In this document: positions 5,413 through 16,800 of the stretch, piece after piece
Position numbering within the stretch: the stretch's first letter is position 1
Layout: each line of letters opens with the position of its first letter
Assembly (NCBI GenBank): GCA_964556705.1
Contig: CAZKXX010000042.1
Location: 1-29,556 of the forward strand
Source: CAZKXX01 sp964556705
GTDB lineage: Bacteria; Acidobacteriota; Terriglobia; UBA7540
Length of the DNA stretch: 29,556 bases
Direction of reading: 5' to 3'
The notes under the pieces: generated by a model
Databases searched by the model: none
What the model saw: the letters and a program-made list of their open reading frames with translations, nothing else
What the model was told of the DNA's origin: nothing
Program-made: the position numbers and the translations under genes

Positions 5413-8400
5413 ATGGCGAAACCGAACGGACCCAACGCCTGGATCAAAGATGAGACCGATCCCAAGCTGCGCGCCTGGGAGGAGTTTTATCGCAACCGCT
5501 GGCAGCACGACAAGATCGTGCGCTCGACGCACGGCGTGAACTGCACGGGGAGTTGCTCGTGGCAGATCTACGTGAAGAACGGGATTGTCACCTGGGAAAT
5601 GCAGGCGCTCGATTATCCCTCGCTGGAAGCGGGTCTGCCGCCCTACGAGCCGCGGGGCTGCCAGCGCGGCATTTCCTTCTCCTGGTATCTCTACAGCCCG
5701 CTGCGCGTGAAATATCCCTACATGCGCGGGGCGCTGCTCGACCTATGGAAGCGCGAGCGCTCCGCACACGAAGACCCCGTCGAAGCCTGGAAGACGCTGG
5801 TGGAAAATCCCGAAACGCGCGGCCGATGGCAGCGCGCGCGCGGAAAGGGCGGGTTCCGGCGCGTCGAATGGGACACGGCGCTCGAACTCATCTCCGCGTC
5901 GCTCATCTACACGATCAAGAAGCACGGGCCCGACCGCATCGCGGGCTTCTCGCCGATTCCGGCGATGTCCATGATCAGCTACGCGGGCGGCGCGCGCCTG
6001 ATGCAACTGCTGGGCGGCATTTCCCTTTCCTTTTACGACTGGTACTGCGACCTTCCTCCCGCCTCGCCCGAAACCTGGGGCGAGCAGACCGACGTTCACG
6101 AATCGGCCGACTGGTACAACTCGAAGCTGCTGGCGGTGATGGGCTCGAACCTCAACATGACCCGCACCCCCGACTGCCACTTTGCCGCCGAAGCGCGCCA
6201 CAACGGCTCGAAGATGTGGGTCTTCTCACCGGACTTCAGCCAGGTCTCGAAATACGCTGATGAGTGGGTGGCGCTCAACGCCGGCCAGGACGGCGCCTGG
6301 TGGATGGCCGTCAATCACGTCCTCCTCAAGGAATTCCATCACGAACGGCAGGTTCCCTACTTCATCGACTACACGAAAAAATACACCGACGCGCCGTATC
6401 TTGTGGAGCTTCAAGCTGTAGCGGCGGCGTCCTCGCCGCCGAATCAACTCTACAAATCTGGACAGTTGCTTCGCGCCAACCGCTTGAAGGCCTATGAGTC
6501 CGTCGAAAACGGCGACTGGAAATTCCTGATGTGGGACGCGAAGGACTCGCGCCCCAAGATGCCGATGGGCAGCGTGGGCTTCCGCTGGGGAAAGGAAGCG
6601 GGCAAGTGGAACCTGCTGCTGAAAGACGGCGTGGACGGAACGGAGATTGATCCTGCCCTGACCTTCCTGAAGTCCTGCGACGAAGTCGCGCAGGTCAAGC
6701 TTGATGATTTCGGCGAGGGCCGCACGCTCACGCGCGGCGTTCCGGCCAAGCGCGTCGAGACAGCATCCGGCGAAACGGTCCTGGTTGCCACGGTTTACGA
6801 CCTGCTGATGGCGCAGTACGGAGTGCCGCGCGGCCTGGGAGGCCAGTATCCCGCTGACGAAAACGACGCGGACGCGCCTTATACACCCGCCTGGAGCGAG
6901 AAGTACACGGGCATGGGCCGTGACGTGCTCATCCGCTTCGCGCGCGAGTGGGGCCGGACGGCGGAGCTGACGCGCGGCAAATGTCTCATCATCATCGGTG
7001 CCGGCGTCAACCACTGGTACCACAACAACCTGATGTATCGCGCGGGGATCCACGCGCTGATGTTCTGCGGCTGCGTAGGCGTGAACGGTGGAGGCCTGGC
7101 GCACTACGTCGGGCAGGAAAAACTCGCGCCCATGGAGTCGTGGTCCTCAATCGCCTTTGCGCGCGACTGGCTGCCTGCCGTGCGGCTCCAGAACGCGCCG
7201 AGCTGGCACTACGTCCACACGGACCAGTGGCGCTACGAGAAAACTTCCCGCGATTACCACACCTTGCCGCCCGACGGCGAGCCCGGCTCGCTCGCCAGCG
7301 GCCACACGGTGGACATCCAGGCGCGCGCCGTCCGCTCCGGCTGGCTGCCGTTCTATCCGCAGTTCAACAAAAACCCGCTGGAGGTCGTTCGCGAAGCCGA
7401 AGCGGCGGGCGCCTCCTCACCCGAAGCCGTGGTCGAGCACACCGTCCGCCAGCTCAAAGAGGGCAAACTGAAGTTTTCGGTCGAAGACCCCGACGCGCCG
7501 GAGAACTGGCCCCGCGTGTGGTTCATCTGGCGCGGCAACGCGCTCATGTCGAGCGCCAAGGGGCACGAATACTTCCTGAAGCACTATCTCGGCACCCACA
7601 CGAACGCCATCGCCGAAGAGCTGGCGCAGGATTCCGTCCGCGAGCTCGCCTGGCACGAGCACGCGCCGCAGGGAAAGATGGACCTCGTCGTGGACCTCAA
7701 CTTCCGCATGGACACTTCCGCGCTCTACTCGGACATCGTCCTGCCCGCCGCGACCTGGTACGAAAAAGCCGATCTCAACTCAACCGACCTTCACAGCTTC
7801 ATTCATCCGCTCTCGGCGGCGGTGCCTCCGTGCTGGGAATCGAAAAGCGACTGGCAGATTTTCCGCGCTGTGGCGCGAAAATTCTCCGAACTCGCGGCGA
7901 AACATTTCCGCGAGCCGGTCAAGGACCTGGTGGCCTCGCCGCTGGCGCACGACACGCCAGCCGAAATCGCCCAGCCAACGCTGGCCGACTGGAAGCGCGG
8001 AGAAGTCGAGCCGATTCCGGGCAAGACGATGCCCGGACTGCGCGTCGTCGAGCGCGACTACAAGAACGTTTACAACCAGTTCATTTCCTACGGCCCGCTC
8101 GTCCGCCAGAACGGCCTGGGCGCGCACGGAACGCAGTACGCCATCGAGGACGTTTACGACGCGACGCTCCTCGAGCATCCCCGCGTGGCCTGGAACGGCA
8201 AGGACTACCCCTCGCTTTACGAAGACGAGCACGTTTGCGACCTGATTCTTCGCTTCGCCACGGTGACGAACGGCGAGCTCGCCTATCGCTCTTACAAAAA
8301 CATGGAGAAGAAGGTCGGTCTGCCGCTCGCCCATCTCGCGGAAAAGAACCGCGACGTGCGGATGAGCTACAAGAGCCTGCAATCCAAACCCGAGCGGCTC

Positions 8401-9081
8401 GTCAACAGCCCCATGTGGTCGGGGCTCACCGACCACGGCCGGGCGTATGCGCCGTTCACGTACAACGTCGAATGCCTCGTGCCGTGGCGGACGCTCACCG
8501 GGCGGCAGCACTTCTATCTCGACCATCCGGGCTACCTCCAATACGGCGAGCACCTGCCGACCTACAAGCCCAAGCCGCTGCCCGTCCAGTACGCGGACCT
8601 GAAGTTTTCGAAAGAGGTCGGGCCGACCAAGACGCTCAATTTCCTGACGCCGCACGGAAAGTGGCACATTCACTCCACCTACGGCGACAACCAGCGCATG
8701 ACGACGCTCTCGCGCGGCGTCGAGCCGTTCTGGATCAATCACAAGGACGCCGAGGAGATCGGCGTGCGCGACAACGACTGGGTCGAGGTCCACAACGACC
8801 ACGGCGTGGTGGTGACGCGTGCCGCCGTCAGCGCGCGGATTCCGCGCGGCATCTCGATCCAGTACCACTCGCCGGAACGGACGTATTCGGTCCCCGTTTC
8901 GCCGCTGCGCGGTTACCGTCGCGCCGGCGGGCACAACAGCCTGACGCGCGTCCGGCTGAAGCCCAACCTGATGGTCGGCGGGTACGGTCAGTTTACATAC
9001 CACTTCAACTACTGGGGACCAACCGGGGTCAACCGCGACACGCACGTCCTCGTGCGCAAGCTTCCGGAGTTGAAATGGTAA
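5413..9081 (+). CDS. narG: Respiratory nitrate reductase alpha subunit
   Basis: The 1222-residue protein reduces nitrate to nitrite at a bis-MGD molybdenum centre. The start has GAGGTG 4 bases upstream. The FS0 [4Fe-4S] ligand set His40-x3-Cys44-x3-Cys48-x34-Cys83 has the same spacing as E. coli NarG, and WYCDLPPASP (Asp about 213) supplies the molybdenum ligand. No twin-arginine motif is present at the N-terminus, so the active site should face the cytoplasm. The segment RNRWQHDKIVRSTHGVN is nearly the classical NarG sequence. Oddity: residues about 335-348 (AVAAASSPPNQLYK) are extra between PYLVELQ and SGQLLRAN, and are encoded by a GTAG-footed hairpin at 6418-6441. Nitrite oxidoreductases of the cytoplasmic type are close relatives, so reaction direction rests on phylogeny. 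Confidence 0.97.
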   Translation: MAKPNGPNAWIKDETDPKLRAWEEFYRNRWQHDKIVRSTHGVNCTGSCSWQIYVKNGIVTWEMQALDYPSLEAGLPPYEPRGCQRGISFSWYLYSPLRVKYPYMRGALLDLWKRERSAHEDPVEAWKTLVENPETRGRWQRARGKGGFRRVEWDTALELISASLIYTIKKHGPDRIAGFSPIPAMSMISYAGGARLMQLLGGISLSFYDWYCDLPPASPETWGEQTDVHESADWYNSKLLAVMGSNLNMTRTPDCHFAAEARHNGSKMWVFSPDFSQVSKYADEWVALNAGQDGAWWMAVNHVLLKEFHHERQVPYFIDYTKKYTDAPYLVELQAVAAASSPPNQLYKSGQLLRANRLKAYESVENGDWKFLMWDAKDSRPKMPMGSVGFRWGKEAGKWNLLLKDGVDGTEIDPALTFLKSCDEVAQVKLDDFGEGRTLTRGVPAKRVETASGETVLVATVYDLLMAQYGVPRGLGGQYPADENDADAPYTPAWSEKYTGMGRDVLIRFAREWGRTAELTRGKCLIIIGAGVNHWYHNNLMYRAGIHALMFCGCVGVNGGGLAHYVGQEKLAPMESWSSIAFARDWLPAVRLQNAPSWHYVHTDQWRYEKTSRDYHTLPPDGEPGSLASGHTVDIQARAVRSGWLPFYPQFNKNPLEVVREAEAAGASSPEAVVEHTVRQLKEGKLKFSVEDPDAPENWPRVWFIWRGNALMSSAKGHEYFLKHYLGTHTNAIAEELAQDSVRELAWHEHAPQGKMDLVVDLNFRMDTSALYSDIVLPAATWYEKADLNSTDLHSFIHPLSAAVPPCWESKSDWQIFRAVARKFSELAAKHFREPVKDLVASPLAHDTPAEIAQPTLADWKRGEVEPIPGKTMPGLRVVERDYKNVYNQFISYGPLVRQNGLGAHGTQYAIEDVYDATLLEHPRVAWNGKDYPSLYEDEHVCDLILRFATVTNGELAYRSYKNMEKKVGLPLAHLAEKNRDVRMSYKSLQSKPERLVNSPMWSGLTDHGRAYAPFTYNVECLVPWRTLTGRQHFYLDHPGYLQYGEHLPTYKPKPLPVQYADLKFSKEVGPTKTLNFLTPHGKWHIHSTYGDNQRMTTLSRGVEPFWINHKDAEEIGVRDNDWVEVHNDHGVVVTRAAVSARIPRGISIQYHSPERTYSVPVSPLRGYRRAGGHNSLTRVRLKPNLMVGGYGQFTYHFNYWGPTGVNRDTHVLVRKLPELKW
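6418..6441 (+). repeat. REP-like hairpin inside narG
   Basis: GTAG foot at 6418-6421, then the perfect 8-bp stem CGGCGGCG (6422-6429) / CGCCGCCG (6434-6441) around loop TCCT. It shares the layout (foot, C, paired arm, TCC loop) with the copies at 9084 and 29332. It is translated in frame as part of an apparent NarG insertion. A GTAG or GGAG foot followed by a GC-rich hairpin is the signature of REP elements mobilised by RAYT (TnpA-REP) proteins; no RAYT gene lies in this window. Confidence 0.7.
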
Positions 9082-9083
9082 CT

Positions 9084-9106
9084 GGAGCGCCAGTGTCCCA
9101 CTGGCG
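9084..9106 (+). repeat. REP-like hairpin between narG and narH
   Basis: GGAG foot at 9084-9087, then the perfect 8-bp stem CGCCAGTG (9088-9095) / CACTGGCG (9099-9106) around loop TCC. It starts 3 bases after the narG stop and fills most of the 67-base gap to narH, the widest gap between narG and actF. It could modulate mRNA stability or relative expression between narG and narH. Confidence 0.75.
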
Positions 9107-9148
9107 TCGGTGGCGATGAGGACGTCGCCGCGACAGAGAGGAAAACCC

Positions 9149-10638
<1,490 letters not shown>

Positions 10639-10639
<1 letters not shown>

Positions 10640-11172
10640 TGGACCGCGTCGAACTTTACAGCCTGTTCGCCGAACTGTTCAACTACCCGCGCGAGGGCTA
10701 CGCGCGCGCCGCGGAGCGTTGCCTCGCGGCCGCCGAGGATTTCCCCATGGGGGCGCGGGAGGCCTTGAGGAAATTCACAGAAAGTATTCGCGGCAAGAGT
10801 GTAGAGCAGCTCGAGGAATTGTTTGTCGGTACGTTCGACCTGAACCCCGTCTGCGTCCTCGAAATCGGCTGGCACCTTTACGGCGACAACTACGACCGCG
10901 GCGCTTTTCTGGTCAAACTTCGCGAACGGCTGCGCCATCACGAGATTGCGGAGTCCTCCGAACTTCCGGACCACCTGACGCACGTCCTGGCGCTGCTGGC
11001 GCGCCTGGAGGCCGAAGAGGCCGGCTCGTTTGCCGCCGAAAGCGTCCTCCCGGCGCTCGACAAGATGCTCGCCGGAATCGCCGGCAAGGGAAGTCCCTAC
11101 GAATGTCTGCTCGAGGCGTTGCGCAAAACCCTCGCCGGCGCGCACGCGCCCGAAGGAGTGAGCCATGGCTGA
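10639..11172 (+). CDS. narJ: Nitrate reductase assembly chaperone
   Basis: The 177-residue protein belongs to the NarJ/TorD family of cytoplasmic chaperones, which bind apo-NarG during molybdenum cofactor and FS0 insertion. The start ATG 10639 overlaps the narH stop by one base. The core LNPVCVLEIGWHLYGDNYDRG and the all-helical composition fit NarJ. Length is a little shorter than E. coli NarJ (236), as is usual for this family outside enterobacteria. It overlaps narI by 8 bases, so translation is probably coupled. Confidence 0.93.
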
Positions 11173-11878
11173 TGCTGCAGCCTACCTCGACCTGTTCCTG
11201 CTCGGCGTGCTCCCCTACGCCGTGTTTCTGACCTTCTTCATCTTTACGATCCACCGCTACCGCGCGGAGACGTTCACCTACTCGAGCTTGTCATCGCAGT
11301 TCCTGGAAAACCGCAGCCACTTTTGGGGCTCGGTGCCGTTGCATTTCGGGGTCCTCACGGTGCTGGCGGGACACGTGGTGGCGTTCCTGATTCCGCGGCA
11401 GATCCTGCTCTGGAACAGCAAGCCGCTGCGCCTCTACATCCTGGAAACTACGGCGTTGATCTTCGGCATTCTGGCGGTCGTGGGATTCGTCAGCGCCGCC
11501 GTGCGGCGATATGCGGACCCCAAGGTGCGCGTCGTGACCAGTCTGTTTGATTGGTTCATCTACACGCTGCTCATCGTTCAGGTGGCGAGCGGAGTCTATA
11601 TCGCCGTGTTCCATCCCTGGGGCTCGTCGTGGTTCGCTTCCACGGCCACGCCGTACCTGTGGTCGCTTCTGAAGTTCAGTCCGGACATCACCTACGTCGC
11701 CGCAATGCCGTTTGCCGTGAAGCTGCACATCATCGGTTTCTATCTCTTAATCGGCCTTTTCCCGTTTACCCGGCTCGTCCACATCCTCGTAGTCCCGAAT
11801 CCCTATCTCTGGCGAAAGCCGCAGGTGGTGCGGTGGTACAGCCGCGCCGGTTCGCTCGTGGGGGAAAAGGTTAAATGA
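11165..11878 (+). CDS. narI: Nitrate reductase gamma subunit (cytochrome b)
   Basis: The 237-residue membrane protein has five predicted helices; it oxidises quinol on the outer face and passes electrons through two b hemes to NarH. Heme ligands are visible as His60 and His70 (10 apart) and His188 and His206 (18 apart), the same spacings as E. coli His56/66 and His187/205. GGAG precedes the start within the end of narJ. There is no fused chaperone or extra domain. It is followed after 12 bases by narK. Confidence 0.96.
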   Translation: MADAAAYLDLFLLGVLPYAVFLTFFIFTIHRYRAETFTYSSLSSQFLENRSHFWGSVPLHFGVLTVLAGHVVAFLIPRQILLWNSKPLRLYILETTALIFGILAVVGFVSAAVRRYADPKVRVVTSLFDWFIYTLLIVQVASGVYIAVFHPWGSSWFASTATPYLWSLLKFSPDITYVAAMPFAVKLHIIGFYLLIGLFPFTRLVHILVVPNPYLWRKPQVVRWYSRAGSLVGEKVK

Positions 11879-11890
11879 GGAGTCGCATCC

Positions 11891-13234
11891 ATGAGCGCGA
11901 TTAAAGGCACGCCCCAACAAGGCCTCTTCGGAGCCACCGTCGGATTCTTCGTGGGCTTTGCGGCCGTCGCCCTTTACGGGCCCACCGCCGCCCGGTTCCG
12001 GGAAGTCATGGACCTGGGGCCCATCATGGTGGCTTTTCTGGTGGCCATGCCGGCGCTTTCCGGCTCGTTGCTGCGCATCCCGTTTTCGGCCTGGGTGGAT
12101 ACGACGGGCGGACGCAAACCTTTTCTCATTCTTCTTTCACTCTCCGTCGTCGGCATGGTCGGGCTCAGTCTCGTCATCTATTTCCTGTATCCCGACCGGC
12201 TGACGACGAGCCTTTACCCGCTCCTCCTGCTGCTCGGCCTGCTTTGCGGCTGCGGCATCGCGACGTTTTCCGTCGGGATCAGTCAGGTGTCCTACTGGTT
12301 TCCCCAGAAGCGACAAGGCCGCGCGCTGGCCGTTTTCGCCGGCGTCGGAAACCTCGCTCCCGGACTCTTTTCGATGCTGCTCCCCCTCGCGCTGGTCACG
12401 CTGGGTCTGGCGGGTTCCTACTTCGCCTGGCTGGTCTTTCTGGTCGCGGGTTTCGTGCTTTACGCGCTCTTCGGACGCAACGCCTGGTACTTCCAGTTGC
12501 GCGCGCAGGGCGTCGCGAACGGCGAAGCGCGCAGCCAGGCTCGCGAACTCGGGCAGTCCCTTTTCCCCGCCGGCAGCCTCACGGAGAGTCTGCGAATTTC
12601 GGCTTATGTCTGGCGGACCTGGGCGCTGGTCTGGATTTACTTCACCACGTTCGGCGGCTTCATTGCCCTCACGGCGTGGCTGCCGACCTACTGGCAATCC
12701 TTCTACGGGATGAGCGCGCTCTCGGCGGGTCTGCTGACCGCGATGTATTCCCTGCTCGCGTCGTCCATCCGGATCGCCGGCGGGCTGCTTTCCGACCAGC
12801 TCCGCGAGGGCGGCGAGAACACGGCCATCCTTTCGCTCTTGATCATGATGGCCGGTGGCCTGGTGATGACCACAGCCACCGAATACGAATTGGCGATTCC
12901 CGGCGTCGTGCTGCTGGCGTTCGGCATGGGCGTCTGCAACGCTGCGGTCTTCAAGCTCGTGCCGCAGGAAGTTCCGCAGGCCGTGGGCGGCGCAGCGGGC
13001 TGGGTGGGTGGATTGGGCGCGCTGGGCGGTTTTGTGATTCCCCCCGTGATGGGCTTTGCCGTTCACGACCTCGGCCAGCGCGGCTACCCCATCGGCTTCA
13101 TCGTCTTCGTCTTCCTGGCTCTGTTTTCGCTTTCCATGGCGTGGATCCTGAAATATACGCGCGAAGCGCCCGGCGGCTCCGCAGCGCTTGAGGTCCACGC
13201 CGCGCCGGCTCGACGGACAGAACTGAATGAATAG
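11891..13234 (+). CDS. narK: Nitrate/nitrite transporter, major facilitator superfamily
   Basis: The 447-residue protein has about 12 membrane segments and the nitrate signatures of NarK: GVGNLAPG at 151-158 and GWVGGLGALGG at 370-380. The substrate-binding arginines of NarK are represented by Arg62 (LRIPFSAW) and Arg294 (SSIRIAGG). GAGGAG lies 8 bases upstream of the start. A single NarK domain is present, unlike the fused NarK1-NarK2 of some denitrifiers. Whether it is a nitrate/nitrite antiporter or a proton symporter cannot be told. Its last 8 bases overlap actA, the physical joint between the nar and act gene sets. Confidence 0.95.
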   Translation: MSAIKGTPQQGLFGATVGFFVGFAAVALYGPTAARFREVMDLGPIMVAFLVAMPALSGSLLRIPFSAWVDTTGGRKPFLILLSLSVVGMVGLSLVIYFLYPDRLTTSLYPLLLLLGLLCGCGIATFSVGISQVSYWFPQKRQGRALAVFAGVGNLAPGLFSMLLPLALVTLGLAGSYFAWLVFLVAGFVLYALFGRNAWYFQLRAQGVANGEARSQARELGQSLFPAGSLTESLRISAYVWRTWALVWIYFTTFGGFIALTAWLPTYWQSFYGMSALSAGLLTAMYSLLASSIRIAGGLLSDQLREGGENTAILSLLIMMAGGLVMTTATEYELAIPGVVLLAFGMGVCNAAVFKLVPQEVPQAVGGAAGWVGGLGALGGFVIPPVMGFAVHDLGQRGYPIGFIVFVFLALFSLSMAWILKYTREAPGGSAALEVHAAPARRTELNE

Positions 13235-13880
13235 CCGAATCACAACCATCGTGTTGTTGGTGGCAGTCGTCTTTGCGGGCCTGGCGCTGGCGCCGAGGAT
13301 CGGCGCGCTGCGCCTGCCCGGCAACCAGCAGGGTTACGAGCCGGCGCAGCCCATCGATTTCTCGCACCGCCTGCACGCCGGCGAGCTTCAGATTTCCTGT
13401 CTCTACTGCCATTCGGGCGCGGAGAAAAGCCGCCACGCGGGAATTCCGGCTGCAAGCACCTGCATGAACTGCCATCGGTTCGTCACCGCGCCGCTCGGCG
13501 CCCTCCGCGCCGAGGACGAGCTGGCGAAGAAGGAGCAGCGTGCGCCGCAAAAGATTGTTTCCCCCCAAATCTCGAAGCTCTATGCCGCTCTCGGCCTCGG
13601 AGAAGACCTGAAACCCTCGGCCGAACGCGAGGCGCGGCCGATCGAATGGGTGCGCATCCACAACCTGCCCGACTTCGCCTATTTCGACCACCGCGCGCAC
13701 GTCGCGGCCGGCGTCTCCTGCCAGACGTGCCACGGGCCGGTGGAAACCATGGAGCGCGTGCGCCAGGTCTCCGACCTCTCGATGGGCTGGTGCGTCAACT
13801 GCCATCGCGACGCGAACCAGTCCGGCATCGCCGGCAAGCCCGTGAGCGCGTCGATCGATTGCGCCGCGTGCCACTTTTGA
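13227..13880 (+). CDS. actA: Alternative complex III subunit A, pentaheme cytochrome c
   Basis: The 217-residue protein has an N-terminal hydrophobic anchor (about 6-22) and five CXXCH motifs: CLYCH 58-62, CMNCH 79-83, CQTCH 165-169, CVNCH 189-193 and CAACH 212-216, the last at the very C-terminus. Five hemes with this spacing, together with PIDFSHRLHAG and FDHRAHVAAG, identify ActA, the periplasmic electron-exit subunit. The start lies within the last codons of narK, with no good ribosome binding site of its own, so translation is probably coupled to narK. Confidence 0.95.
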   Translation: MNSRITTIVLLVAVVFAGLALAPRIGALRLPGNQQGYEPAQPIDFSHRLHAGELQISCLYCHSGAEKSRHAGIPAASTCMNCHRFVTAPLGALRAEDELAKKEQRAPQKIVSPQISKLYAALGLGEDLKPSAEREARPIEWVRIHNLPDFAYFDHRAHVAAGVSCQTCHGPVETMERVRQVSDLSMGWCVNCHRDANQSGIAGKPVSASIDCAACHF

Positions 13881-13895
13881 GGTGAAGGACTCGGG

Positions 13896-16800
13896 ATGTC
13901 CGCAAGCGAACTGAAACGCTACTGGAAGAATCAGAAGGAACGCGAGGCCGGGCTCGCGCCCGCGGGTGACGAATTTCCGAACCCGCCCGGTGAAATCGAA
14001 GCGCAGTTCGGCCGGCGCGATTTTCTGAAGGCGGCGGGGTTCGTCTTTGCCGGCACCATGCTCAGCGGCTGCACGCGCGCCCCCGTCGAGAAAGCGATTC
14101 CGTACCTCATCCAGCCGGAGGAAATCACGCCGGGCCGCGCCGCCTGGTACGCGTCCACCTGCGCCGGTTGCTCGGCCGGCTGCGGCCTGCTGGTCAAAAT
14201 CCGCGACGGGCGGCCCGTGAAGCTGGAAGGCAATCCCGAGCATCCGGTGTCGCGCGGCGGGCTCTGTGCGGCCGGCCAGGCCTCGCTCCTGGGACTTTAC
14301 GATTCCCATCGCCTGAAGAATCCGCTGTTAGACGGGCGTGACGCTACCTGGGAGGAAGTGGACCGCTTCGTGAGCGAAGGTCTGGTTCAGGCGCGGAATG
14401 GCGGGGCAGTGCGCTTCCTCACCGGCACGCTGACGAGCCCTTCTCTCCGCGCCGCGATCGATCGCTTCCTCGGTGGCTTCCGCGAGACAAAGCACGTTTC
14501 CTACGACGCGCTTTCGGCGTCCGCCGTCCTCGACGCGCACGAGCGGACGCACGGCGCGCGCGTCCTCCCGCGCTATTACTTCGACCGCGCGGACGTGATC
14601 GTCAGTTTCGACGCCGACTTCCTCGGCACCTGGATTTCTCCCGTCGAATTTACCCGCGCTTACGTCTCCGGCCGCCGCGCGGAAGGGGAAGGCGCGCAGT
14701 TCTCCGAGCACGTTCAGTTCGAATCGCGACTCTCGCTGACAGGCGCGAACGCCGACCGGCGTTTCTCCATCGCTCCTCAGCAGCGCGGCGCCGTCTTGAA
14801 CGCGCTCGCCGCGCGTGTGGCCCGGCGCGCGGGCGTCGACTTTGAAACAGGCAGCAGCTCGTCAGTCCCCGTCTCGACCGAATTCCTCGATGAACTCGCG
14901 GCCCGTCTCTGGGCGGCTCGAGGCAGAAGCCTCATCGTTTCCGGCGCGCAGGGTGTTGACCTTCAAGTGGTCTGCAATTTCCTGAATCACTTGCTCGGGA
15001 ATTACGGACACACGCTCGACATCGAGCGTCCCGCGTATCAAAAGCAGGGCAGCGACCGCGAGGTTCAAAGGCTCCTGGCTGAAGTGAAGGAAGGCAAAGT
15101 CGCCGCGCTGTTCATTCACGGCGCGAATCCGGTTTACAACCTGCCGGAAGGCGAAGCGTTCGCGCGCGCGCTTCAGAACGTCCCGATCGTGGTGAGTTTC
15201 GCCGAGCGGCAGGATGAGACGGCGGCGTTCGCGCACGTCGTCGCGCCAGACCATCATCCTCTGGAAGGCTGGGGAGACGCCGAGCCGATCTCGGGCACGG
15301 TCAGCCTTTTCCAGCCGGCGGTCAATCCGCTCGGCAGCACGCGTTCGGCGCTCGAAAGCCTGGCCGGCTGGAGCGGCGCGCCGAAGAGCGCCTACGAGCT
15401 GGTGCGTGAGACCTGGCAACGCGAAATCTTCCCGCGTCAGAAGCGGGAAACTTCCTTCCAGACTTTCTGGGACCGCGCCGTGCACGACGGTTTCGCGGAA
15501 GTCGAGCCGGCGCGAGCGTCGGTCCGACCATTCAATCTCGTCGCCGTGCGTCCTATCCCGGCGTCCACGTCTGTTAGCACGGAGACCTTCGCGCTGGTCC
15601 TCTATCCCAAAGTCTCCATGCTCGACGGCCGCCACGCGCACAACGCCTGGCTGCACGAGCTTCCTGACCCCATCAGCAAAGTCACCTGGGACAACTACGC
15701 GTGTCTCTCGCCTGCCGCGGCCGGAAAGCTCGGCCTTGAGGACGGCGACGTCGTCCGAATCGAAGCTGGAAATCGCTCGCTCGAACTTCCGGCGCTCATC
15801 CAGCCCGGACAGGACGATTCAACCGTCGCGGTCGCGCTCGGCTACGGACGCGCGGGGACGGAGCGCTTCGCCCACGTCGGCCCGCGCTGGCTCCAGGGTC
15901 GTCCGAGCGTCGGCCCCGACGGCCGCGTGGGGCAGAACGCCGCGCCGCTGGCGACTCTCTCAGAGGGCACGCTTCGCTACGAGCGCTCCGGTGTGCGCGT
16001 TGTCAAGACCGGCGCGAGGCATCCGCCTGCCTCAACGCAGGAACACCATTCGCTCACCGCGCCGCCCAACGTCGCGCCGCGCCACACCGCGCCGCGACCA
16101 ATCGTTCAGGAGACAACTTTTGCCGCCCTCGCCGCTGAAAGCGGCAAAGACCGCGCAAAAGGCGCGCGCGAGACGCATCCCGATCTCTGGCCGGACGACC
16201 ATCCTTACGCCGGCCACCGCTGGGCGATGGCGATTGACCTTTCGGCCTGCACGGGGTGCTCGGCCTGCGTCGTCGCCTGCCAGGCCGAAAACAACATCCC
16301 CGTCGTCGGCAAGGACGAAGTGCGGCGGCAGCGCGAGATGCACTGGCTGCGTGTGGACCGCTATTACGCCGAGCGCGGCGGGAGCGTGGACGTCGCCTTC
16401 CAGCCGATGATGTGCCAGCACTGCGACACGGCGCCGTGCGAAACGGTCTGCCCGGTGCTGGCCACGGTCCACAGCGAGGAAGGCCTGAACCAGCAGATCT
16501 ACAACCGCTGCGTTGGCACGCGCTACTGCGCGAACAACTGTCCGTACAAGACGCGGCGATTCAACTGGTTCGATTACCCGCGCGAGGACCGGCTCCAGAA
16601 CCTGGTGCTCAACCCCGACGTCACCGTGCGCTCGCGCGGCGTAATGGAAAAGTGCACGTTCTGCGTGCAGCGCATCCAGGAAGCGAAGATCGAAGCGCGG
16701 AGCACGGGCGCGAGGCTCGCCGACGGCGCGGTCCGCACGGCCTGCGAGCAGTCGTGCCCGGCGGGCGCCATCGTTTTCGGTGATTTGAACGATCCCGAGA

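Noticed and set aside
5413..5560. Twin-arginine signal on NarG, which would make an outward-facing enzyme
   Set aside because: No RR motif or hydrophobic segment occurs before His40; the N-terminus resembles classical cytoplasmic NarG.
6948..9119. Long plus-strand open frame (723 codons) in another frame of narG
   Set aside because: It is an out-of-frame shadow rich in Arg, Ala and Pro with no motifs; the NarG frame is fully conserved over the same DNA.
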